From NCBI GenBank assembly GCA_965206315.1, contig OZ242210.1, positions 124,001 through 188,000 on the forward strand: a stretch of DNA of 64,000 nucleotides, read 5' to 3'. Positions 8,035 to 16,525 of the stretch are shown here, in pieces. A program made the translations under genes and the position numbers. Position 1 is the first letter of the stretch. Each line of letters begins with the position of its first letter. The stretch comes from Bin16 sp965206315. Its GTDB lineage: Bacteria > Chloroflexota > Dehalococcoidia > Lucifugimonadales > Australimonadaceae. Below the pieces are notes generated by a model, which was not told the origin of the DNA, ran no database searches, and was given only the letters and a program-made list of their open reading frames with translations.

Positions 8035-9129
8035 CTATATCCCGTACAGCCTGCGGGGGTTGTGCAGCAGGATCCGCTCCTTCTCCACCTCGTCCAGCCG
8101 CTCGTCAGCCTTGAAGACGGAGATGGCGTCGACCTCGCTGGACGGGTCGATATGCCCGTAGTCCGTGCCGATCACCAGGCAGCGCTCGCCCGCGTAGCTG
8201 CGAACGTAAGGGAGGTCGTCGTCGGTCTGGCAGGTGACGTAGATCTTGGCGTCGCCGAAGGGGTCGTCGGACATCTCTCTGCCGCCTGCGCGCCACCGGT
8301 TGGCGATCTCGTGGTAGACCCACGGCACCCACGACGCGGACGACTCGATGAACCCCCAGCGCAGGTTCGGGAAGAGCTGGGATATCTCGCTGTTGAGCAG
8401 CGAGTGGCAGACCATCATCGTCGGTGCGCGGAAGAGCGCGAACGAGTTCGCGTTCGTGAAGATGGAGCCAAACAGCTGGCGGTACTGCGGACTGGCGTTG
8501 GCGATGTGCACCGCTATGGCCATGTCGAGCCGCTCCGCCTCCTCGAAGAAGGGATAGAAGTACGGGTTGATCAGGTACTTGTCGCCGTCGAAGGGGCGCA
8601 GGCAGAGCGCGACGGCGCCGTTCTCCTTCGCGAACCGCATCTGCTCGACCGCCTCGTCGGGCAGCAGCGACGGCACGACGCACGACCAGCGGAGCCTGCC
8701 TTCGCTCTCCTTCCATATGTCCGCGAGCCACTTGTTCCAACTGCGGCAGAGCGCGGCCTCGGCGTCGGGGTCAGCGCTCACCTGTTCGATCCAGAGCGTG
8801 TTGTGCAGCACCTGGACGTCGATGCCGAGATGGTCCATCTCCCGGAGCCTGAGCTGCACGTCGTCGAGCTCACGGGCCTCCCGAGGCGTGTCCATCCGGC
8901 GTCCCGCCGTCTCGGACATCGTGAGGAGCTGCTGTTCGGAGAGCGTCGGGAAGCGGAGCCCGCGTATCCGCTCTTCGATCACCCAGAACTCCTTGGTGGG
9001 GGCGTCGGGCGACGTGTACAGGAGGGGCCGGTACTTCTGTTCGGCGGGTTCGAGGTAGTCCCAGGTGCGCTCCGTCTCGCAGACGTGCGCGTCCGCGTCG
9101 ATGACTCGCAACTTCGTTTCGGTAGTCAT
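8035..9129 (-). CDS. ACMSD-like amidohydrolase (amidohydrolase 2 family)
   Basis: 364 residues of the amidohydrolase-2 family, whose members include aminocarboxymuconate-semialdehyde decarboxylase and related (de)carboxylases and hydrolases of aromatic and carboxylic acids. Metal-site elements: IDADAHVCE near residue 10, the mid-protein AVHIANASP, FIESSASWVPW, and GTDYGHIDP near the C-terminus. It is a close paralogue of the gene at 11709, sharing the TERTWDYL-type N-terminus and the ESSASWVP and GTDYGH motifs. It overlaps no neighbour; the MBL gene follows eight bases later. Confidence 0.85.
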   Translation of the reverse strand: MTTETKLRVIDADAHVCETERTWDYLEPAEQKYRPLLYTSPDAPTKEFWVIEERIRGLRFPTLSEQQLLTMSETAGRRMDTPREARELDDVQLRLREMDHLGIDVQVLHNTLWIEQVSADPDAEAALCRSWNKWLADIWKESEGRLRWSCVVPSLLPDEAVEQMRFAKENGAVALCLRPFDGDKYLINPYFYPFFEEAERLDMAIAVHIANASPQYRQLFGSIFTNANSFALFRAPTMMVCHSLLNSEISQLFPNLRWGFIESSASWVPWVYHEIANRWRAGGREMSDDPFGDAKIYVTCQTDDDLPYVRSYAGERCLVIGTDYGHIDPSSEVDAISVFKADERLDEVEKERILLHNPRRLYGI

Positions 9130-9176
9130 GGCCTCACGCCTCCCGTCCTGCCGGTTGCGCGCGAGCGTAGCAAAGC

Positions 9177-9191
9177 GGACGGTGGCCGTCC
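9177..9191 (-). terminator. Possible weak hairpin terminator
   Basis: GGACGG and CCGTCC pair around a 3-base loop just after the stop of the 9193 gene (minus strand). No strong U-run follows, only GCTTTGCT, so termination would be partial. Confidence 0.3.
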
Positions 9192-9192
9192 A

Positions 9193-10269
9193 TCAAGCGG
9201 CCCCCCAGGCGCCGCCGTAGAACCGCGCCGCGTTCCGGTAGAGGATGTTCTCCTTGGCGCTCTCGGACACTGCCTCGTTCGCGAGCAGTTCGTCGATCTC
9301 GGCGCGGATGGTGTCGATGTTCACCTCGTGCGGGAAGTCGCTGGAGAACACGAACGCGCCGCTGCCGTACTTGTCGATCGCGCTCGCCAGCATCGGCTCA
9401 TCGCCTTCGATGCCAACGAACAGCCGTCCTCCGTCGATCATCCGCTGGATATACGCCTCGACGTTGTCCCCTTCCTCGATCTGAATGAAGCGCCGCTGCG
9501 GGTCGACCGGCGTGAACGCGTCGTACGCGCCCGAGCACCGCTCGATCACCATGAGGAACCAGCCGAGGCCGCCTTCCAGGAAGCCGAAGCGCACGTTGGG
9601 GTAGCGGTCGAAGACCCCGGTGAAGAGCATGTCCGTGAACGCGATGCTGATCGCGAAGGAGTGGCCCAGCGCGTGGACGCCCGCGAACGGCGTCATGCCG
9701 TCCAGCCCCATCGCATGGTGCGCGCCCGCGTGGATGCCCAGCACGCACCCGAGCCGGTCAGCCTCCGCGTAGACGGGCCAGAACTTCCTGTTGCCGAGCA
9801 GCGCCTGCAGGCCGGTACCGGGCACCATCGCCCCGACGAAGCCCAGCTCGGTGACGGCGCGGCGCAACTCGTCGACCGCAGCGTCCGGGTCCTGCATCGG
9901 GACGAGGGCGGCCGCCTTCACCCGTTCGTCCCTGCTCAGGTACTCGTCGTACAGCCAGTCGTTGTACGCCCGCGCCGTCGCTATCGCGAGATCGGGGTCG
10001 AGGATCTTGCCGAACGAGAGCCCGCGCGTCGGGTAGACGACCGTGCCGTCGATGTGCGCGGAGTCGAGGAAGTTGCCCCATCCCGCAACGCCGCCGGGGT
10101 CCCTGAACGCGCCGTCGGGATAGCGGTGCGACTGGTGGTGCAGATGGTCAGGCGCGGGGAACGGCCCGACGCCCCTGACCGCGTTCCCGCCGAGCAGCTC
10201 AGGCGGGATGCGCTCCATGATCGCCTTCACGTCTTCGATGACATGCCCGTCGCCGTCGAGTATCCGCAT
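9193..10269 (-). CDS. Amidohydrolase-2 family protein (ACMSD-like, second subfamily)
   Basis: 358 residues. The metal-site motifs are LDGDGHVIED at the N-terminus, GIHAGAHH in the middle, FLEGGLGWF and the late SSDFPHEVN. It is clearly homologous in layout to the 8035 and 11709 genes but belongs to a different subfamily. The start ATG at 10267-10269 has GGGAGGAGA upstream; an in-frame extension to 10335 would run into the shared divergent promoter region. Divergent from the unknown gene at 10376. Substrate unknown; a metal-dependent decarboxylase or hydrolase is likely. Confidence 0.83.
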   Translation of the reverse strand: MRILDGDGHVIEDVKAIMERIPPELLGGNAVRGVGPFPAPDHLHHQSHRYPDGAFRDPGGVAGWGNFLDSAHIDGTVVYPTRGLSFGKILDPDLAIATARAYNDWLYDEYLSRDERVKAAALVPMQDPDAAVDELRRAVTELGFVGAMVPGTGLQALLGNRKFWPVYAEADRLGCVLGIHAGAHHAMGLDGMTPFAGVHALGHSFAISIAFTDMLFTGVFDRYPNVRFGFLEGGLGWFLMVIERCSGAYDAFTPVDPQRRFIQIEEGDNVEAYIQRMIDGGRLFVGIEGDEPMLASAIDKYGSGAFVFSSDFPHEVNIDTIRAEIDELLANEAVSESAKENILYRNAARFYGGAWGAA

Positions 10270-10339
10270 CGCGTCTCCTCCCTCCGCACCGGGGCGCCTC
10301 GCGCTATCCTTACTCATCCTCCACGCCCTGTCCATCCCG

Positions 10340-10369
10340 TTGATACCAGCCTGCGCGAGCGGCTACGCT
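10340..10369 (+). promoter_or_regulatory. Promoter suggesting a leaderless mRNA for the 10376 gene
   Basis: TTGATA (10340-10345), an 18-base spacer, and TACGCT (10364-10369). The ATG at 10376 stands at the expected transcription start, and no Shine-Dalgarno precedes it. Confidence 0.4.
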
Positions 10370-10375
10370 CATGCC

Positions 10376-11206
10376 ATGCAGCTGCGGAACGTGGAACGAG
10401 GCCTCACGTATGCTGACATCGCCTTCATCCACGAGGCGCTCGGAACGGACGCGCCCGCCGAGGACGAGATGCCGCACCTCCTCGCGGACGAGGAACACCG
10501 CGCGCGATTGCTCGGCGACTCCCGGCTGTTCGACGCGCTGCTGCCGCACGACGGCTCGCTCGCGCCGGTCTCGCCGCGGCTCTTCTTCGAGGCCTTGCTG
10601 AGGCGCGCTGTCGGCGAGTTGCAGGGCGCACGGCACACGTTCGAGCGCACCGGCTCAGTCTCCGGCGAGCGGGTGCCGGTGTTCGACGCGGCGGAGGTGG
10701 CGGCGTTCGCTGCCCAGCCCCGCATCCTGCACTACCTCGCGTCGATGCTGTCGTCGTTCACGAAGGTGCACAGCCACACGGAGCGCGTCTGGGTGCGTCG
10801 CGGCGTCGTGCGCAAGGTGCGCTACAGCGACCTGGACGTGCACTCGATGCTGCGGCTGATCCAGCAGACGGAGGAGCACGAGCGCCTGCCGCTCTACCGG
10901 CGCACCGGCGACCTCTGCCTGCTCATCCTCGGCATATTCCCGGACTTCGCGGCAACGGCGCACCGCTACCCGGGCTCGGGCGCGCTGCGGGCGCAGTCGT
11001 CGTACCGGCGCAGGCTGAGCACGGAGGAGTACGAGACAGTCGCCTCAGAGATGTACGGCCACGCCGCGCGATACGACACGGGCGAGGGGTCGACGGTCCA
11101 CCGAACGCTTTCGTCCCGCATCCCGGACGCGAAGAAGCCGCTCAACTTCATTGCTGAGCACTACCTCGGCTTCCGCCGCGACCGGCTGTTCGGCATGAGG
11201 GAGTGA
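10376..11206 (+). CDS. Protein of unknown function, 276 residues
   Basis: I do not recognise a family. The protein is soluble, with no signal peptide or membrane segment, rich in Arg, Leu and Glu, and likely mostly helical. The start is placed at the ATG at 10376 (MQLRNVERGLTYADI), because the longer frame back to 10208 overlaps the divergent amidohydrolase. Codon use resembles its neighbours, and the opposite strand offers no better gene. The lack of a ribosome site and the promoter position suggest leaderless translation. Segments such as DLCLLILGIFPDF and the C-terminal NFIAEHYLGFRRDRLFGMRE read like a conserved globular domain. Confidence 0.7.
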   Translation: MQLRNVERGLTYADIAFIHEALGTDAPAEDEMPHLLADEEHRARLLGDSRLFDALLPHDGSLAPVSPRLFFEALLRRAVGELQGARHTFERTGSVSGERVPVFDAAEVAAFAAQPRILHYLASMLSSFTKVHSHTERVWVRRGVVRKVRYSDLDVHSMLRLIQQTEEHERLPLYRRTGDLCLLILGIFPDFAATAHRYPGSGALRAQSSYRRRLSTEEYETVASEMYGHAARYDTGEGSTVHRTLSSRIPDAKKPLNFIAEHYLGFRRDRLFGMRE

Positions 11207-11222
11207 GGGGGGCCATGCCAGT

Positions 11223-11295
11223 CTTGCCCTCGCCCACGCGCGGGCGTACAGGTCGCCGCAAGTGAACGGATGCCGCAGCCGGCAGGCGCCCCATG
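11223..11295 (+). repeat. 73-bp direct repeat, copy 1
   Basis: Aligned without gaps to 11639-11711, with nine differences by eye (about 88% identity). It ends in an ATG followed by unrelated sequence, so it looks like a duplicated upstream/start region cut off from its gene. Confidence 0.7.
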
Positions 11296-11503
11296 CCCGC
11301 GATAAACGAGGTCGGGCGCCTGGCCATTCCGGGATCTCCCTGCGGGATTCGTGACACCTGCCCCTTTCGTGGTCGCGCCCGCCTCGGGTACTTTGTTTCC
11401 GGACGGCCCGCGGGGCGACGGCGGGAACGCAGTCTTCCGGCGCCGCAGCAGCCCTGTCGCAAATTGTCGCATTCTGCTGCATCGCAGTCGCATTCCGTCC
11501 TTC

Positions 11504-11518
11504 GCTCCGCTGCGGAGC
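11504..11518. repeat. Short palindrome
   Basis: GCTCCGC and GCGGAGC flank a single T. It is one of several short inverted repeats in this gap. Confidence 0.6.
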
Positions 11519-11608
11519 GCAGCCCATCCGCTGCATCGAGGCAGTGCTTCCCACGAGTAAAGCGGCAGAATGCAGCAAAAACAGAAAATCCACGGACCGC
11601 GCGGGATG

Positions 11609-11635
11609 ATTCGACAGGCTCACCATGAGCGGGGG
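11609..11635. repeat. REP-like element (TTCGACAGGCTCACCATGAG type)
   Basis: Matches the widespread intergenic bacterial repeat that reads TTCGACAGGCTCA followed by CCATGAGCGGG. It is located between the two 73-bp repeats. Confidence 0.6.
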
Positions 11636-11638
11636 CGG

Positions 11639-11711
11639 CTTGCCCTCGCCTGCGCGCGGGCGTACAGTTCGCCGCAGATGAACGGATGACGCAGTCGGGA
11701 GGCGCCCTATG
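11639..11711 (+). repeat. 73-bp direct repeat, copy 2, including the start of the 11709 gene
   Basis: This copy supplies the Shine-Dalgarno (GGGAGG, 11697-11702) and the ATG of the amidohydrolase. It is the apparently functional copy of the pair. Confidence 0.7.
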
Positions 11712-12740
11712 GCAGTGATCGATTCAGATGCACACGTCGTGGAGTCGGAGCGGACGTGGGACTTCATCCCGGATGAGTTGCAGCACCTCCGCCCCATCGT
11801 CCTGCTACCCAAGGAGGGCTACAAGTCGCCCTCGCCGGAGTTCTGGTACGTGGACGGGCGAGCGTTCAGCAAGGGCGTCAACGTCGGCCTCGACACCGAC
11901 GAGGCCACCCGCGAGGCGAGCGACATCGCCAAGCGGCTCGCGCACATGGACGAGCTCGGCGTCGACACCCATGTTCTCTACCCCAGCATCTTCCTGCGAC
12001 CACTCGCCACGCACCCTGAGGTCGACCTTGCGCTCGCGCAGGGCTACAACCGCTGGCTCGCCGACATCCACCGGCAGGGCGGCGGACGCCTCCGCTGGGC
12101 CGTCGTCCTCCCCACGATGTCGCTCCAGGAATCGATCGAGGAGATGAACTTCGGCAAGGAGAACGGCGCGTGCGCCGTGTTCATGCGCGGCATCGAGGGC
12201 CCGCACCGGCTGAGCGACCCGTACATGACGCCGCTCTGGGAGGAGGCGCAGCGGCTCGACCTGCCGGTGTGCATCCACGCCGCGACCGGCAACTTCGCAT
12301 TCTTCGACTACTTCGGACGCGACGCGGGCTTCTCCACGTTCAAACTCTCCGGCGTCGGCGCGTTCCACGACATCGTGATGAAGGACATGCACCTGCGCTT
12401 CCCCGACCTGCGCTGGGGCTTCGTCGAGCTGAGCGCGTCGTGGGTCCCGTACGCGATGAACGACCTGGCGCTGCGCTTCGAGAAGCGCGGCAAGGCGTGG
12501 CCGGGGCGCGAACTGCTGGCGGAGCGCAACATCTGGGTCGCCGTGCAGACCGCCGACGACATCGACTACATCATCGACTGCGCGGGCGAGGACAACCTCG
12601 TTCTCGGCACGGACTACGGCCACAACGACACGTCAACCGAGCTGCACGCGCTCCGCAACCTGCGCGAGAACGGCGGACTCGGCGACGACGTCGCGGACAA
12701 GATACTCGACCACAACCCCACGAGGCTCTACGCGCTGTAG
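11709..12740 (+). CDS. ACMSD-like amidohydrolase, paralogue of the 8035 gene
   Basis: 343 residues of the amidohydrolase-2 family. The N-terminus IDSDAHVVESERTWDF, the mid-protein CIHAATGNFAFFDY, ELSASWVPYA and the late GTDYGHNDTS correspond point by point to the 8035 protein. The enzyme is probably a metal-dependent decarboxylase or hydrolase of a carboxylic or aromatic acid. GGGAGG precedes the ATG by six bases, within the 73-bp repeat. The TctC gene follows after 31 bases on the same strand, so the transporter may import this enzyme's substrate. No signal peptide. Confidence 0.85.
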   Translation: MAVIDSDAHVVESERTWDFIPDELQHLRPIVLLPKEGYKSPSPEFWYVDGRAFSKGVNVGLDTDEATREASDIAKRLAHMDELGVDTHVLYPSIFLRPLATHPEVDLALAQGYNRWLADIHRQGGGRLRWAVVLPTMSLQESIEEMNFGKENGACAVFMRGIEGPHRLSDPYMTPLWEEAQRLDLPVCIHAATGNFAFFDYFGRDAGFSTFKLSGVGAFHDIVMKDMHLRFPDLRWGFVELSASWVPYAMNDLALRFEKRGKAWPGRELLAERNIWVAVQTADDIDYIIDCAGEDNLVLGTDYGHNDTSTELHALRNLRENGGLGDDVADKILDHNPTRLYAL

Positions 12741-12771
12741 GCGCACAACCAGAACACTTGGGAGGAACCCC

Positions 12772-13773
12772 ATGGCACGCATCGGAAAGATAGGACGTTG
12801 GACAAGGCTCATGCTGCTCGCAGGCGCACTCGCCGCTGTAGCGGCATTCGGCGTCAGCTGCGGCGACGACGAGCCGGACTTCCCCACTCGCGACGTCGAG
12901 TGGTTCGTCGGTTTCGCGGCGGGCGGCGGCTTCGACACCGCGAGCCGCATCATCGCCGACAAGATGAGCGATGACCTCGGCGTAAACGTCGTGGTGCGGA
13001 ACATCGAGGGCGGCGGCGGACGGCGCGCGGCCCAGGAGATAGCAGGCGCCGACCCGGACGGGTACGCCATCTCCATCATGAACATGCCGAACCAGATAAC
13101 GGCGGAACGGCTCGACCCGGAGGACGTGGACTTCAACGAACTCTCGTGGGTCGGTCGCGCGGTCATCCAGACGTACGGCATGTACACGGCTGCCGCCAAC
13201 GACTTCAACACACCCGAGGACCTGCAGGGCATGCCGGACGTCCGCTTCTGCCTGAGCGGTCTCGCCGGGCACTCCTTCCTCGTCGCGTCCGTCACCACGG
13301 AGGTGATGAACATCGCGTGGAACCCGGTGACGGGCTACCGCGGACAGGAGACGCAGGCCGGACTGCTGCGCGGCGACTGTGAGCTGGCGCTCGGCCCGAT
13401 CGCGGGCTCGACGCTGACCGCAGTGCAGGGGCCGGACTTCAAGGTGCTGTGGATGTACTCCAGCGAGCGCTTCGGCCCGGTGCCCGACGCGCCGACCGTT
13501 GACGAGCTGGGCTTCCCCGAACTCGGCGGCTCCAAGTTCGCGAACAACGGACTCGTCGCGGCAGCCCCCGGCACGCCGGACGACATCCTCGAGATACTGG
13601 CGGACGCGTTCGACAGCGCGCTGCAGGACCCGGACGTCGTCGCCGGCATCAACAACGCAGGCATGGACGTCGTGCGGCTCACCCCGGACGAGACGGCCGA
13701 GGTCGTCGAGGGGATGGACGGCATCGTCTCGGAGTACCTGGAGACGGTCAGGCAGAAGTCGCAGGCACAGTAG
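12772..13773 (+). CDS. Tripartite tricarboxylate transporter substrate-binding lipoprotein (TctC family)
   Basis: 333 residues. A lipoprotein signal runs to the lipobox FGVSC with Cys30, so the mature protein would be tethered outside the membrane. The TctC/Bug fold follows: VEWFVGFAAGGGFDTASR holds the carboxylate-binding loop, then VVVRNIEGGGGRRAAQEIA and late VAAAPGTPDDI. TctC proteins bind di- or tricarboxylates and other organic acids and hand them to TctAB. GGGAGGA lies just before the ATG. First of the three transporter genes, 21 bases before TctA. Confidence 0.87.
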   Translation: MARIGKIGRWTRLMLLAGALAAVAAFGVSCGDDEPDFPTRDVEWFVGFAAGGGFDTASRIIADKMSDDLGVNVVVRNIEGGGGRRAAQEIAGADPDGYAISIMNMPNQITAERLDPEDVDFNELSWVGRAVIQTYGMYTAAANDFNTPEDLQGMPDVRFCLSGLAGHSFLVASVTTEVMNIAWNPVTGYRGQETQAGLLRGDCELALGPIAGSTLTAVQGPDFKVLWMYSSERFGPVPDAPTVDELGFPELGGSKFANNGLVAAAPGTPDDILEILADAFDSALQDPDVVAGINNAGMDVVRLTPDETAEVVEGMDGIVSEYLETVRQKSQAQ

Positions 13774-13794
13774 CGAGGGAGGCCCGACAGACCT

Positions 13795-15303
13795 ATGTTC
13801 GAGGCATTCCTCGACGGACTCGCGGGGATGGGCAGTCCCGCCGTGATCGGGGCGATCGTCCTGGGCACGACGCTCGGCGTCCTGTTCGGGGTGATCCCCG
13901 GTCTCGGCAGCGTCATCGCGATGACGCTGATCCTGCCGTTCACCTTCGGCTGGGACCCCATCATCGCGATGTACGTGTTCGCGGGCATCATCGGCACCGC
14001 GAGCACGGGCGGCGGCGTGCCCGCCATCCTGCTGAACACGCCGGGGACGATCGCGAACGTCTGCACGACGTTCGACGGCTTCCCCATGACCCGGCGGGGC
14101 GAGGGCGGGCGCGCCATAGGGCTGGCCGCCACGGCGTCGGCGCTCGGCACGCTGTTCAGCATCGTCGTGCTGGCGGCGCTGCTGCCGCTGGCGGAGATCA
14201 TGCTGCGGGCGTTCACGCCGCCGGACTTCTTCTGGCTGATCATCCTGGGCCTCATCGCAGTGACGTTCGCGTCGCGGCAGAACATGGTGAAGGGGCTTGC
14301 GGCGGGCGGCGTCGGCATCCTCATCGCGCTCATCGGGTTCAGCCCGGTGTTCGGCGTGCGGCGCTACACGCTCGGCAGCGAGTACCTGTGGGACGGCATC
14401 GAGATCGTGCCGCTGGTCATCGGCTTCTTCGCGCTGAGCGAGCTCATCGTCTACACGTCGCGCGGCGGCTCCATCGCGCGGGACGCCAGCGTCAACCTCG
14501 GCGGCTTCAGACAGATCATGCGCGGCGCGGTGGAGGTCTTCCAGTACAAGGCGATCCTGCTGCGCGGCTCCGTCATCGGCACCGTCATCGGGGCCATCCC
14601 CGGCGCGGGCGGCGCGGTCGCCAACTTCCTCTCCTACTCGACGGCCAAGCAGGCATCCAAGACACCGGAGCTGTTCGGCACCGGCTATCCCGGCGGGGTG
14701 GTCGCGTCAGAGTCGTCCAACGACGCGAAGGACGGCGGCATCCTGCTGCCGACGCTCACGTTCGGGATCCCCGGCAACGGCGAGATGGTCATCCTGATGG
14801 GCGCATTCGTGCTGCACGGCATCCAGCCGGGGCGCGACCTGCTCGTGAACCGGCTGGACATCGTCTGGGCCATCATCCTGGGTGTGATCGCGGCGCAGGT
14901 GCTGACCACCATCATCATCCTGGGCGGCGGCGCGTGGCTGGCGCGCATCAGCCTCGTGCCGGTGAAGTACATCGCGCCGTTCGTGGCCATCCTCTCGTTC
15001 ATCGGCGTCTACGCCGTGCGCAGCAACATCTGGGACGTGGCGCTCGCGGTGTTCGCGGCCCTGGTCGGCTTCTCGATGCGGCGCGCCGGGTTCCCACTCA
15101 TCACGGCGGTCATCGGTTTCGTGCTCGGCCAGCTGGCGGAGGAGAAGTTCACGCAGTCGCTCCAGATATCGGGCGGCGGCTACTCGATCTTCTTCACCCG
15201 GCCCGTCTCCATCATCCTGCTGCTCGCCATCTTCTTCATGCTCGGATGGTCCATGTATAAGGCGGCGAAGAAGGCCCCCGCGCCGAAGGCGGCGGAGTCA
15301 TGA
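13795..15303 (+). CDS. Tripartite tricarboxylate transporter large permease (TctA family)
   Basis: 502 residues, the usual length, with about 11-12 membrane helices. The two family repeats each show a PGxG-type loop: GVIPGLGSVIAMTL near residue 34 and AIPGAGGAVANFLSY in the second half; GIPGNGEMVILMGAF is also diagnostic. It forms the sodium- or proton-coupled pore of the TTT system with TctB. Its stop overlaps the TctB start (ATGA at 15300-15303), so the two are translationally coupled. Confidence 0.92.
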   Translation: MFEAFLDGLAGMGSPAVIGAIVLGTTLGVLFGVIPGLGSVIAMTLILPFTFGWDPIIAMYVFAGIIGTASTGGGVPAILLNTPGTIANVCTTFDGFPMTRRGEGGRAIGLAATASALGTLFSIVVLAALLPLAEIMLRAFTPPDFFWLIILGLIAVTFASRQNMVKGLAAGGVGILIALIGFSPVFGVRRYTLGSEYLWDGIEIVPLVIGFFALSELIVYTSRGGSIARDASVNLGGFRQIMRGAVEVFQYKAILLRGSVIGTVIGAIPGAGGAVANFLSYSTAKQASKTPELFGTGYPGGVVASESSNDAKDGGILLPTLTFGIPGNGEMVILMGAFVLHGIQPGRDLLVNRLDIVWAIILGVIAAQVLTTIIILGGGAWLARISLVPVKYIAPFVAILSFIGVYAVRSNIWDVALAVFAALVGFSMRRAGFPLITAVIGFVLGQLAEEKFTQSLQISGGGYSIFFTRPVSIILLLAIFFMLGWSMYKAAKKAPAPKAAES

Positions 15304-15854
15304 CGCGCATCAACGGCTTCAACCTCGGCGTCTACGCCTTCCTGCTCACCATCGCGCTGAGCATCGTCCTCGGCGCGACCGCCTACGCGGGCAAGCAGCA
15401 GCTCACGGCGTTCGTCATCGGCATCCCGACCATCACGCTGCTCGTCTTCCTCGTGCTCGCGGAGGTCACGCCGCGCCTCATCAAGCTGACGGGAGCATTC
15501 GGCGTGTCGGAGGACGACGCCCCCCAAGCCGCCGAGGACGACGCGGGCGGCAGTCCCGGCGGTATGGAGGCGGGCTCGTGGCGGCGCATCGGCATCGTCT
15601 ACGGCTGGCTCGTGCTCTACTTCGCGATGACGTTCGTCTTCGGGTTCTACATCGCGATACCCGTCTTCATGGTGCTCTTCCTCACCATCGAATCGCGCCT
15701 CATCCCCGTCTACGCCGTCGGCGTCATGGTGGCGGCGGGCCTGCCGCTGTACATCATCTTCCGGTTGGTGCTGGACATCCCGCTCTGGACCGGCATCCTG
15801 CCCCGCATCCTGCCGGGCATCATCGGCGGCGGCACCGTTCCCCAGCTGAACTAG
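15300..15854 (+). CDS. Tripartite tricarboxylate transporter small permease (TctB family)
   Basis: 184 residues with four predicted membrane helices: residues about 8-26, 36-56, 100-125 and 130-160. A poorly conserved acidic loop (SEDDAPQAAEDDAGG) lies between helices 2 and 3, as usual for TctB. It partners TctA; the overlap ATGA suggests matched synthesis. It ends seven bases from the convergent carbonic anhydrase gene, with no clear terminator between them. Confidence 0.85.
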   Translation: MTRINGFNLGVYAFLLTIALSIVLGATAYAGKQQLTAFVIGIPTITLLVFLVLAEVTPRLIKLTGAFGVSEDDAPQAAEDDAGGSPGGMEAGSWRRIGIVYGWLVLYFAMTFVFGFYIAIPVFMVLFLTIESRLIPVYAVGVMVAAGLPLYIIFRLVLDIPLWTGILPRILPGIIGGGTVPQLN

Positions 15855-15860
15855 GGCGAG

Positions 15861-16520
15861 CTACCCGCCAACCAGCACGATCCTCCGGCCCCGCAGCGGC
15901 TGGAGCGGCCTGTTGTTCGGCCCGCCGCTCAACGACCGGAGCACCTCTACCTGCGCCTGCGACACCGTTGCCGCATCGCGCATGACCACCCACTCCACCG
16001 GCTCGTGGCAGGGTGGGGTCGTCTTCGAGCCGGTGTAGTTGAAGAACGCGCTGGAGCGCGGCCTGAAAGCTGCTCCGGCAAGGAAGCCCGCCGTCTCTCC
16101 CACGGCTGCCTCGAGCATCGCCTGCAGGACAGGGTCAGAAGGGCCGAGCCGGTAGAGGACGCCCACCACGAGGGCTTCGCCGGAGGCATCCTCGTGCACC
16201 ACGTGCAGTTCAGCCGCGAACCGCTCACCGTCCACCGTATGCTCAGCGGGCGCGTGCGCATGGGCCGACAGCAACTCGTAGCGCCGCTCTCCCAGCGTGA
16301 GACCGCTGCCCGGCGCGAACTCCACGACCACCGAGCCGCGAACGAGCGCAACCCCGCTCACGCCGCCACCGTACGAGAACGATACCTCGGGAGCGTCCGC
16401 GCGCTCGTAGCCGGTGATGTCGATGGGCGACTGCTGCACACCCTCGCCGCACGGAGCGTAGTCAGGGGAGAGCGACGCCCAATGTTCAGGGCCAGTCGAC
16501 CCCGCGTAACCCCACTCCAT
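15861..16520 (-). CDS. Alpha-class carbonic anhydrase, no signal peptide
   Basis: 219 residues of the alpha-CA family (reversible hydration of CO2). WGYAGSTGPEHWASL and QQSPIDITGY are the N-terminal signatures. The three zinc histidines are His87, His89 (SAHAHAPAEH) and His106 (AELHVVHED); the C-terminal NYTGSKTTPPCHEPVEW is also conserved. Bacterial alpha-CAs are normally exported, but this one begins directly at the catalytic domain. The start at 16520 lies five bases after the isochorismatase stop; the in-frame upstream sequence overlaps that gene and has no signal-like stretch. It is the last gene of a minus-strand unit. Confidence 0.85.
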   Translation of the reverse strand: MEWGYAGSTGPEHWASLSPDYAPCGEGVQQSPIDITGYERADAPEVSFSYGGGVSGVALVRGSVVVEFAPGSGLTLGERRYELLSAHAHAPAEHTVDGERFAAELHVVHEDASGEALVVGVLYRLGPSDPVLQAMLEAAVGETAGFLAGAAFRPRSSAFFNYTGSKTTPPCHEPVEWVVMRDAATVSQAQVEVLRSLSGGPNNRPLQPLRGRRIVLVGG

Positions 16521-16525
16521 GGTGC

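Larger units (their letters stand above)
11207..11708. other. 502-base intergenic region rich in repeats
   Basis: No supported CDS is present. It contains two copies of a 73-bp direct repeat 416 bases apart (11223, 11639), a REP-like element (11609-11635), a near-perfect palindrome (11504-11518) and an inverted pair GCATTCTGC/GCAGAATGC (11469-11477, 11565-11573). Confidence 0.7.

Noticed and set aside
7711..10416. Long plus-strand open frame opposite the MBL and amidohydrolase genes
   Set aside because: Arg/Val/Asp-rich low-complexity product, no motifs, and it lies antisense to three well-supported genes; an effect of high GC.
11207..11708. Insertion sequence
   Set aside because: No transposase frame and no terminal inverted repeats with target duplication, only short dispersed repeats and one direct repeat.
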